DNA of 64,000 nucleotides, from positions 248,001-312,000 of the forward strand of contig NZ_RSEJ01000003.1 in NCBI RefSeq assembly GCF_009910675.1, given 5' to 3'. Below the pieces are notes generated by a model. It did not search any database. It saw only the letters and a program-made list of their open reading frames with translations, and was not told the origin of the DNA. This DNA is from Photobacterium alginatilyticum (GTDB lineage: Bacteria; Pseudomonadota; Gammaproteobacteria; Enterobacterales; Vibrionaceae). This document shows, in pieces, positions 34,186-43,052 of the stretch. Position 1 is the first letter of the stretch. Each line of letters begins with the position of its first letter. The translations under genes were made by a program, and so were the position numbers.

Positions 34186-35205
34186 TTATGGCCAAGCACG
34201 TCTCCTTACTTGTTCCGAATCTGAACTCCCTGCTTCCAGCAATAAGATAAAGAGGATGATGAAGATTGGCATATGTCCGACAAGCTCATCCCAACCAGAA
34301 AGCAGAAAAGTTGTGGTGAATATCATCAGCAACAGGGCGTAAATTATCCGGTTGGCAAGATTGGCAATCAGGAGTAACCCGATAATTGTTTCACTTACCC
34401 CGACGAATAGGACGAAGTGAAGGTTGCTGATCTGGGGGAGGTTGAGTAGCGGAAAGAAATTGTAGTACTCATTTTGGTCGATAAATGCCAACGCCATGCC
34501 TGGAAGCATTAGTTTATTGTGGATCCCCAGTTCTAATAACTGAAGCCCAAGTCCTATCCGAATGAGATGAACAGCAGTTCTTCGCCACTGATTCTTATTC
34601 TGCCCCAAGGATTTACAAAGGCTGTAGTCATTTCTGTTAAGGCTCGGACCAATAAAAACCAGTGCAAGGCCAACGAACAAGAACTCGAACAGATAATCAA
34701 GCGCGATAAAAAAAGGAAAGAAAAGCAGCAGTGCAAGAGAAGTGATCACAATGGCAACACCCGTGAGGCTGACTGAAATTGCCATAAGGACGATAGCAGC
34801 AGCCTGGATGATGACACCGTACAGTGCAAGCTGGGGTGATAGAGTAAGGTTCGGGGCAAGGAATTCCCCCTGCAATAGGTTAATGGCAAGGTAACAGTTA
34901 AGAATCAGCACCAAGAAGTACCATAGCCATGGATGGGACGTTACGACAGGGCGAGTTAGACCCACTTTTAATGACTGCGGCACGATAGTGACTCGGGTAA
35001 ACAGTACGGCTAAGGTGAACAGGCTGAGTGTTGTCACAGTAAGTGCAAGTGCTATTAGATCGAAGGGGAGGTTAACATCTGGGTTGGTGCCATCGGGGAT
35101 AAACCACCTTACGTGGGCGTATCCGGGGTTGCTAAAACAAAGGCAAGCTAAATAGGCCGCAATAATTAGCCAAGCCTTACCATGAGGTAATTTCATTCTT
35201 TTCAT
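34186..35205 (-). CDS. Polytopic membrane protein with DoxX-like C-terminal half
   Basis: The 339-residue protein has a signal-like first helix with a conserved-looking H-V-R-W-F (AHVRWF) just after it, and about nine membrane helices. The C-terminal part (ELGIHNKLMLPGMALAFIDQNEYYNFFPLL..FVGVSETIIGLLLI) resembles DoxX-type proteins. It is the last gene of a three-gene operon with a di-haem peroxidase and a small exported protein (22 bases after the peroxidase stop). Function unknown; a role in electron or metal handling in the membrane is an inference from context. Confidence 0.7.
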   Translation of the reverse strand: MKRMKLPHGKAWLIIAAYLACLCFSNPGYAHVRWFIPDGTNPDVNLPFDLIALALTVTTLSLFTLAVLFTRVTIVPQSLKVGLTRPVVTSHPWLWYFLVLILNCYLAINLLQGEFLAPNLTLSPQLALYGVIIQAAAIVLMAISVSLTGVAIVITSLALLLFFPFFIALDYLFEFLFVGLALVFIGPSLNRNDYSLCKSLGQNKNQWRRTAVHLIRIGLGLQLLELGIHNKLMLPGMALAFIDQNEYYNFFPLLNLPQISNLHFVLFVGVSETIIGLLLIANLANRIIYALLLMIFTTTFLLSGWDELVGHMPIFIILFILLLEAGSSDSEQVRRRAWP

Positions 35206-35226
35206 TAATTGTATCCTCTCAAAGGT

Positions 35227-36498
35227 TTATCTCGGATCATTTGCTGACTCATCATTGGGATCTGCCGTCAGCGTCAAGAGAAATGCTTCGAGCTGGTTGA
35301 GTTGATAGGGCAATAACTTAAGTGCTGCGATGTCTGAATGTATGCCGATAGTCTTCGCAGCGCGGTTGTAGTACTGAAGTACGTCTTTAAGGGTGCTAAA
35401 TTGTCCGGCATGCATATAAGGGGCTGTTGCCGAAATATTCCTCAGGCTTGGGACCTTCGTTGCTCCTTTGAGTTCGTCTGCGGCTCTTTTGCTGAACCGT
35501 AGTTCCTTGCATTGTGATGGCAGGCTGTCGCTATAGCGGCCCAGACAGTTGAATGGATCGGCAAAGGCAAGTTCAAGGCCACTCCAGTGTCCTTTTTGCG
35601 CATCAGGATGAGGTTCGGGAATGGTTGTGGCGTGAAATCCGCCATTAGATAGCAATGGGCCATTATGGCATCGGAAGCATTGCCCTTGCTCGCTGATGAA
35701 AATTTTAAGCCCAGCGACTTCTTGTGCATCCAGGAGAGGATCTCGAGTCGGAGCCGACTTCTCTGTTGCAGTCATTATTTGATCGACATAACGATCAAAT
35801 CGGGTAGCCACCGGCCATAGGGTTGCCTGATAAGCAGCAAGAGATTTCCCAATATTCGCGAAAACCCGGTTAATGGCCTCTTGGATAGGTTTGTCTAGCT
35901 GGTGCCACAGTTGTTGCTCTACAGGATACTGGCTGCTTGGGGAGGCTTGGGCTGGCAGTACTGCACCGGTGAGCTCATCAGGAATAGGGCCAAAAATGGA
36001 TTGGTAACGTTGTGAGTATTTGTCGAGGACGTGTAGTACATACTGAGTGCGTGTACCGCCGTGTTCGATGTGGTTCTCCAGGGGCTTCAGGGCCTGGGCC
36101 CAAAGGCTATCAGCCCTTCCGTCAAGCATGTACCAGTTATAGTTGGCTGCACCGAGCAATGACGGGACTTGCTTTGTTATTGATAGCTCATTTCCTGGTT
36201 TAAGAGTGAAATAATGTTCTGGCTGGTGGCAGCTAGCACAGGCAACTTGTTTAGATCTGCTTAGCTGGGTGTCACTGAAAAGTCGTTCTCCAAGCAATAC
36301 CGCTTGTTTGTTGTGTAGATATAGATTTGAGGTGTCATTTACCTTCCATTTTGCAGGGAGGCGCAAGCTGCTAAGAATAGCCAACTCTTTTTGACTCCAT
36401 TGTGCATCTTCAGGTGTTGATATATTAATTATTAGGCTAGTAGCTAATAAAGCCGTAGCACATGAGACTATTGATGATATTTTAATTAGCGTTGTCAT
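35227..36498 (-). CDS. Di-haem cytochrome c peroxidase/MauG-like protein
   Basis: The 423-residue protein has a signal peptide (MTTLIKISSIVSCATALLATSLI) and two c-type haem sites, CASCH (about residues 90-94) and CFRCH (about 275-279). The regions LGERLFSDTQLSRSKQVACASCHQP, WYMLDGRADSLWAQALKPLENHIEHG and RAADELKGATKVPSLRNISATAPYMHAGQF are shared with CCP, MauG and MbnH. Such proteins use two haems in the periplasm for peroxide reduction or oxidation of a partner protein. The gene overlaps the upstream small gene by 17 bases, so they are translationally coupled. Confidence 0.88.
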   Translation of the reverse strand: MTTLIKISSIVSCATALLATSLIINISTPEDAQWSQKELAILSSLRLPAKWKVNDTSNLYLHNKQAVLLGERLFSDTQLSRSKQVACASCHQPEHYFTLKPGNELSITKQVPSLLGAANYNWYMLDGRADSLWAQALKPLENHIEHGGTRTQYVLHVLDKYSQRYQSIFGPIPDELTGAVLPAQASPSSQYPVEQQLWHQLDKPIQEAINRVFANIGKSLAAYQATLWPVATRFDRYVDQIMTATEKSAPTRDPLLDAQEVAGLKIFISEQGQCFRCHNGPLLSNGGFHATTIPEPHPDAQKGHWSGLELAFADPFNCLGRYSDSLPSQCKELRFSKRAADELKGATKVPSLRNISATAPYMHAGQFSTLKDVLQYYNRAAKTIGIHSDIAALKLLPYQLNQLEAFLLTLTADPNDESANDPR

Positions 36499-36895
36499 GA
36501 TCTAAATCAATTTCTATTTTTTGATAGAACTCTGAACTATTATTAATACCAATAAGTTCAATCTGCCACTTCCCGTACATATTAAATTTCACGCCATCAA
36601 CAATGTATTTGCCCGGATTGATTTCATCAATTAGCTTTGGCTGGGAGGGGAGTCCGTGCTGGTGCTCAGGCATGCCTCCCTTGACAGTAAAATCTAAATT
36701 CTCAACTGGCTGTCCTGAAGTGTCATCAATGATGATGAGCCAGGAGTGTATGTTATTCAATGTGATAGGGAAGTCTTCTGGCGCAGCGTTGACGTTATAG
36801 TTGGCACTCTGCACGCTAATAGGCAGCGCAGTACCAGCAAACAGAGGATGAGCTAACATCAGGATGAAAGTCATTAAGATATATTTTATAAACAC
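36482..36895 (-). CDS. Small exported FixH/YtkA-like beta protein
   Basis: The 137-residue protein has a signal peptide (MFIKYILMTFILMLAHPLFAG) and one beta-sandwich domain with HSWLIIIDDTSGQPVENLDFTVKGGMPEH, then KYIVDGVKFNMYGKWQI, as in FixH/YtkA-like and copper-binding-associated proteins. A histidine/methionine cluster (GGMPEHQHGLP, about 94-104) could bind copper. It heads an operon with the di-haem peroxidase and DoxX-like genes. The role is unknown; metal handling is a guess from the cluster and from the related MbnP-MbnH pairing. Confidence 0.7.
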   Translation of the reverse strand: MFIKYILMTFILMLAHPLFAGTALPISVQSANYNVNAAPEDFPITLNNIHSWLIIIDDTSGQPVENLDFTVKGGMPEHQHGLPSQPKLIDEINPGKYIVDGVKFNMYGKWQIELIGINNSSEFYQKIEIDLDHDNAN

Positions 36896-37131
36896 GGAAA
36901 CCTAGCTTTATTAATTGTTGTATTTGTTGTTTTAGTATTGTTTTGGTGATAGTCATCTTCAATCTCAGCTTTGAGAATAACCACAATAAAAACATTGATA
37001 ATAGCTGGCGGGTTAGCGTTATATTACAGAGTAAATAATATTGTTATTTTATATCTGAAGCTTAATGGTTTTTGTGCGCCTGTTTAAAACTAAATTACGT
37101 GAAAATATAGAAGCGACTTTTTGTCAATTAA

Positions 37132-37857
37132 CTAATAATTGTTTGTTGATAATTTCTTCAATACTTCGACGGCCTGTTCGGCATCCTCGCCAACGATGGT
37201 GAAGATAAGCGTGTCGTTGTGCTGGATGTTTAGCGATAACAGGTTGTTGATATTTTTGGCATCAACAGATTGACCAGCTTTAGCCAGCCTTATTTGTGCG
37301 CTGAAAGAGCGAAGCGTCGTCGCAAGGGTTGCGGCGGGGCGGATATGGAGCCCGTGGGTGTGGTGAACCTTCCAGATAAAGGTTTGTGGTTCATGGTGGC
37401 TGGCAGTAACTTCTGCATTGTTGTTTTTTGGCTCTTCTGGTTTCAGTGGTTGCTCAAGCGCTTGGGTTTTGGCGGTAAGGGCATTGTTTGCCTCCTGGAT
37501 GACCGCCTCGAGCGGCAAGCCTGATGCCGCTGAGACACTGGCGGCAATACAGCCCTCGACAATAGGGGCGGTACAGATTCGGACTGTTTTATGTAGACTG
37601 GGTTCGATGAGATCGAGCGCTGTTTCTGCACTGAGGATCGCACTGCCTAAATCGACCATTACCAGCACGCCATCCACTGAATATACAGCTTCTATCGCCT
37701 CCATGACCGCAACGGCATCTGTACCAATTGGGTTTTCAGGATCATCAATACCAGCGGCTATCGCAATATTGACCTTGCCCTGAGTTACCTGTCCGGCAAG
37801 CTCCAACAATCCTTGTGCAAGCTTCAGGCTATGGGAAACAATAACAAGGCTGACCAT
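37132..37857 (-). CDS. dhaM: PTS-dependent dihydroxyacetone kinase, DhaM (EIIA-HPr) subunit
   Basis: The 241-residue protein has an N-terminal EIIA-mannose-type domain (about 1-130; VIVSHSLKLAQGLLELAGQV with the active His 8 or 9, and VMVDLGSAILSAETAL) and a C-terminal HPr-like domain (about 158-240; HHTHGLHIRPAATLATTL, with the phospho-His). E. coli DhaM has in addition a truncated EI domain, which is missing here. The protein passes phosphate from EI/HPr to the ADP of DhaL. It follows dhaK after 14 bases. No dhaL lies between them or nearby. Confidence 0.9.
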   Translation of the reverse strand: MVSLVIVSHSLKLAQGLLELAGQVTQGKVNIAIAAGIDDPENPIGTDAVAVMEAIEAVYSVDGVLVMVDLGSAILSAETALDLIEPSLHKTVRICTAPIVEGCIAASVSAASGLPLEAVIQEANNALTAKTQALEQPLKPEEPKNNNAEVTASHHEPQTFIWKVHHTHGLHIRPAATLATTLRSFSAQIRLAKAGQSVDAKNINNLLSLNIQHNDTLIFTIVGEDAEQAVEVLKKLSTNNY

Positions 37858-37871
37858 AAGCGTTGTTACAA

Positions 37872-38939
37872 CTAGATGCCCCAGCGCAGGGCTGGCGTGT
37901 TAACGGGCTGGTCCCACAGTGTCAGCATCTCATCGTCTACTTTAAGCAGGGTGATGGAGACGCCTTGCATATCGAGCGACGTGCAATAGCTACCGATGAG
38001 CCTGCGCTCGATGTTGATCCCTGCTTGAGCCAGAACTTCTGCAGCTTTCCGGTAAACAGCAAATAACTCAGATAACGGTGTGCCGCCGAGACTGTTAACC
38101 AGCACGATGACCTTGTCTCCCTGCTCGATTGCCGAGGTTACCCATTGCTCATCCTGCCATTGATAGCTGCTGCCGTTCCAGCGTCGCACAGTGCGTTGAT
38201 ACGGTGTGTTGTCGAGCAGTTGCGCCATCATTTCATTGGTCGTTGTATTGCAGTCTGAATACGGTGCTTTTTTGATACCCGGTTCGCCATGAATGCCAAC
38301 GCCAAACTCAACCTCGCTGTCTTTCAACTGAAACCCGGGTTTTCCAGCAGCGGGCACCGTACAGGCTGACAGGGCTACACCTATTGAGCGTGCCTGATTG
38401 GCGATACGTTTGGCCAGTTCGCAGCATTGCTCCAGGGTGTAGCCGACTTCAGTGGCTGCACCGAGTATTTTTTCTGCCAGAACGGTTGCGGCAACACCTC
38501 TGCGACCGGCTGTGTAAAGGCTGTCTTTTACCGCGACGTCATCATCAATAAGGGTGGCCTGAACGTTTATGCCATCAGCATGCAGCAGCTCAACGGCTGC
38601 CTCAAAGTTCATGACATCACCGGTATAGTTTTTGACAAGAAATAGTACCCCTTCGCCACGATCCACCTGTCGGCCGCATTCGTACATCTGATCTGGGGTA
38701 GGCGAGGTGAAAATCTCACCGGGGCATGCAGCATCAAGCATTCCATAACCCACGAAACCGCCGTGCATAGGTTCGTGACCGCTGCCTCCGCCAGATATCA
38801 AAGCAACTTTCGGACGTCCCTGAGACGAGCGACAGATATAATAAGGGTCAAGGTTTATAGTGAGCTCAGGATAGGCTTCGGCCATTCCCTCAAGCTGTTC
38901 TCTGACGACGTTATCAACGTGGTTGATCATCTTTTTCAT
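37872..38939 (-). CDS. dhaK: Dihydroxyacetone kinase DhaK subunit
   Basis: The 355-residue protein has the DhaK signatures: LISGGGSGHEPMHGGFVGYGMLDAACPG (about 48-75), LLHADGINVQATLIDDDVAVKD, and FGVGIHGEPGIKK (about 212-224) with the His that binds dihydroxyacetone covalently. It binds dihydroxyacetone; the phosphate is donated by DhaL. It is the first gene of the pair dhaK-dhaM. A DhaL subunit is needed for activity and must be encoded elsewhere if the enzyme works. Confidence 0.93.
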   Translation of the reverse strand: MKKMINHVDNVVREQLEGMAEAYPELTINLDPYYICRSSQGRPKVALISGGGSGHEPMHGGFVGYGMLDAACPGEIFTSPTPDQMYECGRQVDRGEGVLFLVKNYTGDVMNFEAAVELLHADGINVQATLIDDDVAVKDSLYTAGRRGVAATVLAEKILGAATEVGYTLEQCCELAKRIANQARSIGVALSACTVPAAGKPGFQLKDSEVEFGVGIHGEPGIKKAPYSDCNTTTNEMMAQLLDNTPYQRTVRRWNGSSYQWQDEQWVTSAIEQGDKVIVLVNSLGGTPLSELFAVYRKAAEVLAQAGINIERRLIGSYCTSLDMQGVSITLLKVDDEMLTLWDQPVNTPALRWGI

Positions 38940-39022
38940 TGGGGGCCTTTCAGACAGGGAAGCTGTCTGTTTATGTTAGTAGACGGTCGCCAAATTGCTT
39001 CATAGGACTGAACACAGAAGGA

Positions 39023-39043
39023 AAGGCTCCATAGAGGAGCCTT
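39023..39043 (-). terminator. Hairpin after the catalase gene
   Basis: AAGGCTCC (39023-39030) pairs with GGAGCCTT (39036-39043) around a 5-base loop, between the dhaK promoter region and the catalase stop. The T-run on the minus strand is short (TTCCTTCT). Confidence 0.55.
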
Positions 39044-39082
39044 GAATAAGGGAGCACAACGTATCGCGAACGATAGCCGCTA

Positions 39083-40528
39083 CTAGTCGATCTTAATGTC
39101 GAGCCCTTCAGCGAGAGCCTGACCTAATTCTTTGTCTGCCTGGTAGAAATGGAGTACTTGCTGTTTTTTGATCTGGTCGTTATCCACGTCGCTCATCGAC
39201 GCCATGATGTTGCCGATGAGGCGTTGCTGCTGGTTTTTGTCCATCAGGCGGAACAAGTTCCCCGGCTGGCTGTAGTAGTCATCATCGTAGTCTCTGAAGT
39301 CGAAGTGCAGGGCTTCGCGCTCTAGCGCCAGTGCCGGCTCGGCATCGTGGCTCGGGGTATAGCTATTGTGGTGGTTTGGCGCATAGTTAAGATTGCTGCC
39401 GCCATTGTCATCGGCGCGCATACTGCCGTCGCGATGGGTTGTATTAACCGTAGGCTTTGGCTTGTTTACCGGTAGCTGGCCATGGTTGACACCGAGGCGG
39501 TAGCGCTGTGTATCGCCATAGGAAAACAGGCGGCCCTGCAACATGCGATCTGGCGAATAGCCTATTCCCGGAACGATATTGGCAGGGGTAAAGGCGGCTT
39601 GTTCTACTTCGGCAAAGTAGTTATCCGGGTTCCGGTTTAGCTCCAGGGTACCCACATCGATCAGTGGGAAGTCACCATGAGGCCAGACCTTGGTGAGGTC
39701 AAATGGGTGTATGGCATACTCACCGGCTTGCTTCTCGGTCATGATTTGGACTTTGACGTCCCATCGTGGAAATTGTCCTTCCTCGATACTCATAAACAGA
39801 TCGACCTGAGAGGATTCCCGACTTTTACCAATGATAGTGGCGGCTTCTTCGTCGGTATAGTGGCGATGCCCTTGCTGGGTTTTGAAGTGGAACTTGACGT
39901 AAAAACGCTCATTGTTTTTATTAATGAAGCTAAAAGTGTGGCTGCCGTAGCCATTGATGTGGCGGTAATCTGTCGGAATACCTCGATCACTGAACAGGAT
40001 CATGATCTGATGAAGCGATTCGGGATGGCGAGACCAGAAGTCCCAGGCGGCTGTTGCACTTCGAAGGTTTGTTTTTGGATTGCGTTTTTGAGTATGGATA
40101 AAGTCAGGAAATTTCAGTGGATCGCGGATGAAGAAAACTGGCGTGTTGTTGCCGACAAGATCCCAGTTGCCTTCATTGGTATAGAATTTCAGTGCGAAAC
40201 CACGCACATCACGCTCGGCGTCGGCTGCACCTTTCTCGCCGGCTACCGTTGAAAAACGCAATAAGACATCGGTTTGTTTACCTACCTCAGAAAAAATATC
40301 GGCCTTGGTATATTGGGTGATGTCATGAGTTACCGTAAACGTACCGAATGCAGCAGAGCCTTTGGCGTGTACGACACGCTCGGGGATTCGCTCCCGGTCG
40401 AAATGAGCCAGTTTTTCCACAAGCCAGGTATCTTGTAGCAAGATAGGGCCCCTGGCACCGGCTGTCAGGCTATTGTCATTATCGACGACAGGCGAACCGT
40501 TTGCTTGAGTCAGTGTTTTCTTTGTCAT
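39083..40528 (-). CDS. katA: Catalase (clade 3, haem)
   Basis: The 481-residue protein has the active-site helix with [14 protein letters not shown] (His about residue 54), [13 protein letters not shown] with the active-site Asn (about 127), and the haem Tyr segment [14 protein letters not shown] (about 337-350). The length fits small-subunit clade 3 catalases, which are resistant to peroxide inactivation and bind NADPH. AGGAGCTGTCCC precedes the ATG. Upstream bases 40570-40610 contain ATAG/CTAT spaced sequences that could be an OxyR site, but this is weak. It breaks down hydrogen peroxide in the cytoplasm. Confidence 0.93.
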   Translation of the reverse strand: MTKKTLTQANGSPVVDNDNSLTAGARGPILLQDTWLVEKLAHFDRERIPERVVHAKGSAAFGTFTVTHDITQYTKADIFSEVGKQTDVLLRFSTVAGEKGAADAERDVRGFALKFYTNEGNWDLVGNNTPVFFIRDPLKFPDFIHTQKRNPKTNLRSATAAWDFWSRHPESLHQIMILFSDRGIPTDYRHINGYGSHTFSFINKNNERFYVKFHFKTQQGHRHYTDEEAATIIGKSRESSQVDLFMSIEEGQFPRWDVKVQIMTEKQAGEYAIHPFDLTKVWPHGDFPLIDVGTLELNRNPDNYFAEVEQAAFTPANIVPGIGYSPDRMLQGRLFSYGDTQRYRLGVNHGQLPVNKPKPTVNTTHRDGSMRADDNGGSNLNYAPNHHNSYTPSHDAEPALALEREALHFDFRDYDDDYYSQPGNLFRLMDKNQQQRLIGNIMASMSDVDNDQIKKQQVLHFYQADKELGQALAEGLDIKID

Positions 40529-40741
40529 GGGACAGCTCCTTTTGGGGTCTGAATTAAAGATAAGCTAGCCCGTTCAATAGGTGAAATTCGTAGTTTCTAT
40601 CTTATCAATAAGTAAAACCACTTAATGAAAAGAGGTTACAAGCCTGAAGGACTTATGGTGGATAAGCGTTTGGTGCAAAGACGTTATGTGGACTGAGGTT
40701 ATGAGGTGTTATGTCGAGAGTGGTAATGAAAGCCGTAAACG

Positions 40742-40773
40742 GGATACCCGCCCAAAGAGTAGGGTGGGTATCC
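40742..40773 (-). terminator. Hairpin after the OmpA-like lipoprotein gene
   Basis: GGATACCC at 40742 pairs with GGGTATCC at 40766, extended by further G-C and G-T pairs, 14 bases beyond the stop at 40788. It has no strong T-run. Confidence 0.55.
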
Positions 40774-40787
40774 TGCCGATAAGGGGG

Positions 40788-42068
40788 TTATGGTTTCTTA
40801 GGAAGAAAATCAACCATTCTGATCCCTCTTGTTGCGTTGTAATACAGTTTGCCTTTGAGTGCAGAGTACTCTTTTGAAGTCGCGTACTTTGGAAGCACAA
40901 GGTCAATACAGCGCAGTGAAGACTTTTTATCTTCAATGAACAGGCGGAAAAGAATATTGTCCTCTGCATTGTATACTTTTACTGCAGAAGGATACTTTGC
41001 CAGCGCTTTCTTGTTCGTTTTATAGTTCTTATAGATGCTTACCGTCGGGATTGCGACTGGCGTTGCGTCTTTTTTAGCGATGGCGACAGGGTTGATCAGC
41101 ACAGCATTTTTCCCCATTTTTGCCCACCAGGCCTTGTGGCTCATTCCCGGTAGATAGTCGCTGGTCGATAGGGTCTTTTCCTTAATCTTGTCTTTCGGCA
41201 TATCGTCAAGGCAAGTTGGGGGCGGTGGCTCGTTGGCAAATGCCTTGCTGAACAAGGCCCAGCGACTTTGCTTGATCGGACCAAGGGCGTCAACAATATC
41301 GACTTTATTGATATCGTAAGGCTCGCCGCCAAAGTTGATATAGTTCTTCGTCGGAAGCTTCTTGGGCGGGGTTTTACGCTTGTTGCTGGCTGTCTGGTTC
41401 TTCTTCTGCTGCTGTTGGTTCTGCTTTTTGCGCTCGTAATACTTGGCGGTTAAAAGCGTTGCATAGTGGTGATCGTAGTAGGCTTGCAGATCATCGAAGT
41501 TATAGAATTCCAGCAATTCTACCCGGCGGTTAAGGGCTTTTCCCGCGGCAGTTTTGTTGGAGGCGACAGGCTGGTATTCGCCTAGCCCTTTGTAATAGAC
41601 ATGTTTATTGTTGACCTTGAACGTGAGCAATTCGTTGCTGATTGACTTGGCTCTCTTATCAGAGACTTTCAGGTTCAAGTCAGCCTTACCGCTGTTGTCG
41701 GTATGGCCAAGGATCAACACATATGACTGCCTTTTGTTGATATTTAGCGAGCGACCGTAGAAGTAGCCCCGGTAAGAGCGGTTGGTGATCGTTGTCTCAC
41801 CGGATTTGAATAATTTGAGAAACGTGGTTTTGGTGCCCACTTTCTTTTTGCTGCCGTTATTAGACAGGTAGATATCTTCAGTCCGGATGTCCATCTCGGA
41901 TGCGTACATTTGAGCAAGTTGCTGGTCCGAATAGCCCTTTTTTTCGGTGGTCTTTACCTTATCGGTGGAAGAACAACCAGATAATACCAAGAGGAGACCC
42001 AAGCCTAAGAGTAGTTTTCTGGCAAGCTTCGAGCTGTTGTGTTGATAGCCAGTGAATACGTTAAGCAC
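40788..42068 (-). CDS. OmpA-domain outer-membrane lipoprotein
   Basis: The 426-residue protein probably starts with GTG at 42068, preceded by AAGGACTAGG. It has a basic N-terminus and lipobox (LLVLSGC, lipid Cys about 32), then a peptidoglycan-binding OmpA-like domain (about 95-195; YVLILGHTDNSGKADLNLKVSDKRAKSISNELL and LNRRVELLEF), a Lys/Gln-rich linker (QQQQKKNQTASNKRKTPPKK) and a C-terminal domain of about 190 residues without a known family match that I can see. It is the third gene of the cluster with the VWA-like exported protein and five-TM protein, but a strong terminator lies between it and the VWA gene. It likely ties the complex to peptidoglycan. Confidence 0.82.
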   Translation of the reverse strand: MLNVFTGYQHNSSKLARKLLLGLGLLLVLSGCSSTDKVKTTEKKGYSDQQLAQMYASEMDIRTEDIYLSNNGSKKKVGTKTTFLKLFKSGETTITNRSYRGYFYGRSLNINKRQSYVLILGHTDNSGKADLNLKVSDKRAKSISNELLTFKVNNKHVYYKGLGEYQPVASNKTAAGKALNRRVELLEFYNFDDLQAYYDHHYATLLTAKYYERKKQNQQQQKKNQTASNKRKTPPKKLPTKNYINFGGEPYDINKVDIVDALGPIKQSRWALFSKAFANEPPPPTCLDDMPKDKIKEKTLSTSDYLPGMSHKAWWAKMGKNAVLINPVAIAKKDATPVAIPTVSIYKNYKTNKKALAKYPSAVKVYNAEDNILFRLFIEDKKSSLRCIDLVLPKYATSKEYSALKGKLYYNATRGIRMVDFLPKKP

Positions 42069-42159
42069 GTTGATAACCTAGTCCTTTTCAAAGTGGATCT
42101 TTTGCAGTCAGGGTTAAGTCAGCGATTGGACTACAAGATTCTATTTGTTTAAAGCAAAC

Positions 42160-42193
42160 ACCCAACAAGCCAACATAAGTTGGCTTGTTGGGT
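42160..42193 (-). terminator. Strong intra-cluster hairpin between VWA-like and OmpA-like genes
   Basis: ACCCAACAAGCCAAC (42160-42174) pairs perfectly over 15 bp with GTTGGCTTGTTGGGT (42179-42193) around ATAA. It starts 8 bases after the VWA-like stop and could act as a partial terminator that lowers expression of the OmpA-like gene, or as an mRNA stabiliser. Confidence 0.65.
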
Positions 42194-42201
42194 ATTGAGT
42201 G

Positions 42202-43038
42202 TTACTTCATTTGGCTAAGTAACATAGGCCGCCCCATCCCCAGGAGCTTGGCATTACTTTGCTGGAAGTATCCCTGCCAGAAAGTCTGCAGTTGTTTCAT
42301 CTTTTGAGTTGAAACATAGGACTGACCGCCAGGTAGTACGCCGGTACCAATGATGTAGATATCCGCATTCGCAAAGTCTGTAAACATGCTCTTTTGGCTA
42401 ACCAGAGCAAGCTCTTTCTGCGGGTCAATCGTACGGATACGGCCGTTACCGTAGAAGGAGGTAATATCCGAGTTTTCCAGCATGTCGCTAACGAGCAGAA
42501 CAACCTTACGCTTGGCAGAAGAGTTGGCGACAATCTGGCTGGCAATGTCACTTAGGGTGCCAATCAGCTCGGTATTGGTTGGGGTTTCCTGGGCAACAAA
42601 AGAGTCTTTCAGTGTTTGACCGATTTTGTTGACGAAGAACACCGACTGCTTCTTCAGGCACTTATCAAGCTTCGCCAGCTGAGATTTTCTGACATGGTTA
42701 CGTTGCTCGGGCGCAAGTGGCAAATCCGTCTTACCCTGAAACGCGATATTGGTATAGCCATCGTTGTAGAACGACGAGAACTGAACCATTTGAACAGCAT
42801 CACCAGGTTCAAGGAAGCGCTTGATCTGCTGATACATTTCGCTCTTCATGTTGTCATGCAGGCTGTGCGCCATCGTACGGTCGAGAACAATGAACAGTTC
42901 ACGCTCATTCGAGTGGTTAACCAGCTCTTGAGGTAACGAACTTGTACAGCTCGGCACATCATTGCGATCAATCGCAGCATTGGCAGACAGGCTACAACCA
43001 AGAGTTAGCAGAGCCGGAAGAATCCATGATCTTTTCAT
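42202..43038 (-). CDS. Exported VWA-like protein
   Basis: The 278-residue protein has a signal peptide (MKRSWILPALLTLGCSLSANA) and then a Rossmann-type beta-alpha fold: ELFIVLDRTMAHSLHDNM near residue 46 resembles the first strand and MIDAS of von Willebrand A domains, but DxSxS is D-R-T, and KRKVVLLVSDMLENSD (about 172-187) is the usual later strand. A single domain, periplasmic. AAGGATCACATA precedes the ATG. It lies 14 bases downstream of a five-TM protein gene, and together with the OmpA-like lipoprotein forms a cluster spanning the envelope. Function unknown. Confidence 0.72.
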   Translation of the reverse strand: MKRSWILPALLTLGCSLSANAAIDRNDVPSCTSSLPQELVNHSNERELFIVLDRTMAHSLHDNMKSEMYQQIKRFLEPGDAVQMVQFSSFYNDGYTNIAFQGKTDLPLAPEQRNHVRKSQLAKLDKCLKKQSVFFVNKIGQTLKDSFVAQETPTNTELIGTLSDIASQIVANSSAKRKVVLLVSDMLENSDITSFYGNGRIRTIDPQKELALVSQKSMFTDFANADIYIIGTGVLPGGQSYVSTQKMKQLQTFWQGYFQQSNAKLLGMGRPMLLSQMK

Positions 43039-43052
43039 TATGTGATCCTTGT

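Noticed and set aside
40570-40610. OxyR operator before the catalase gene
   Set aside because: ATAG and CTAT words occur but the spacing does not match the OxyR pattern well enough to call.
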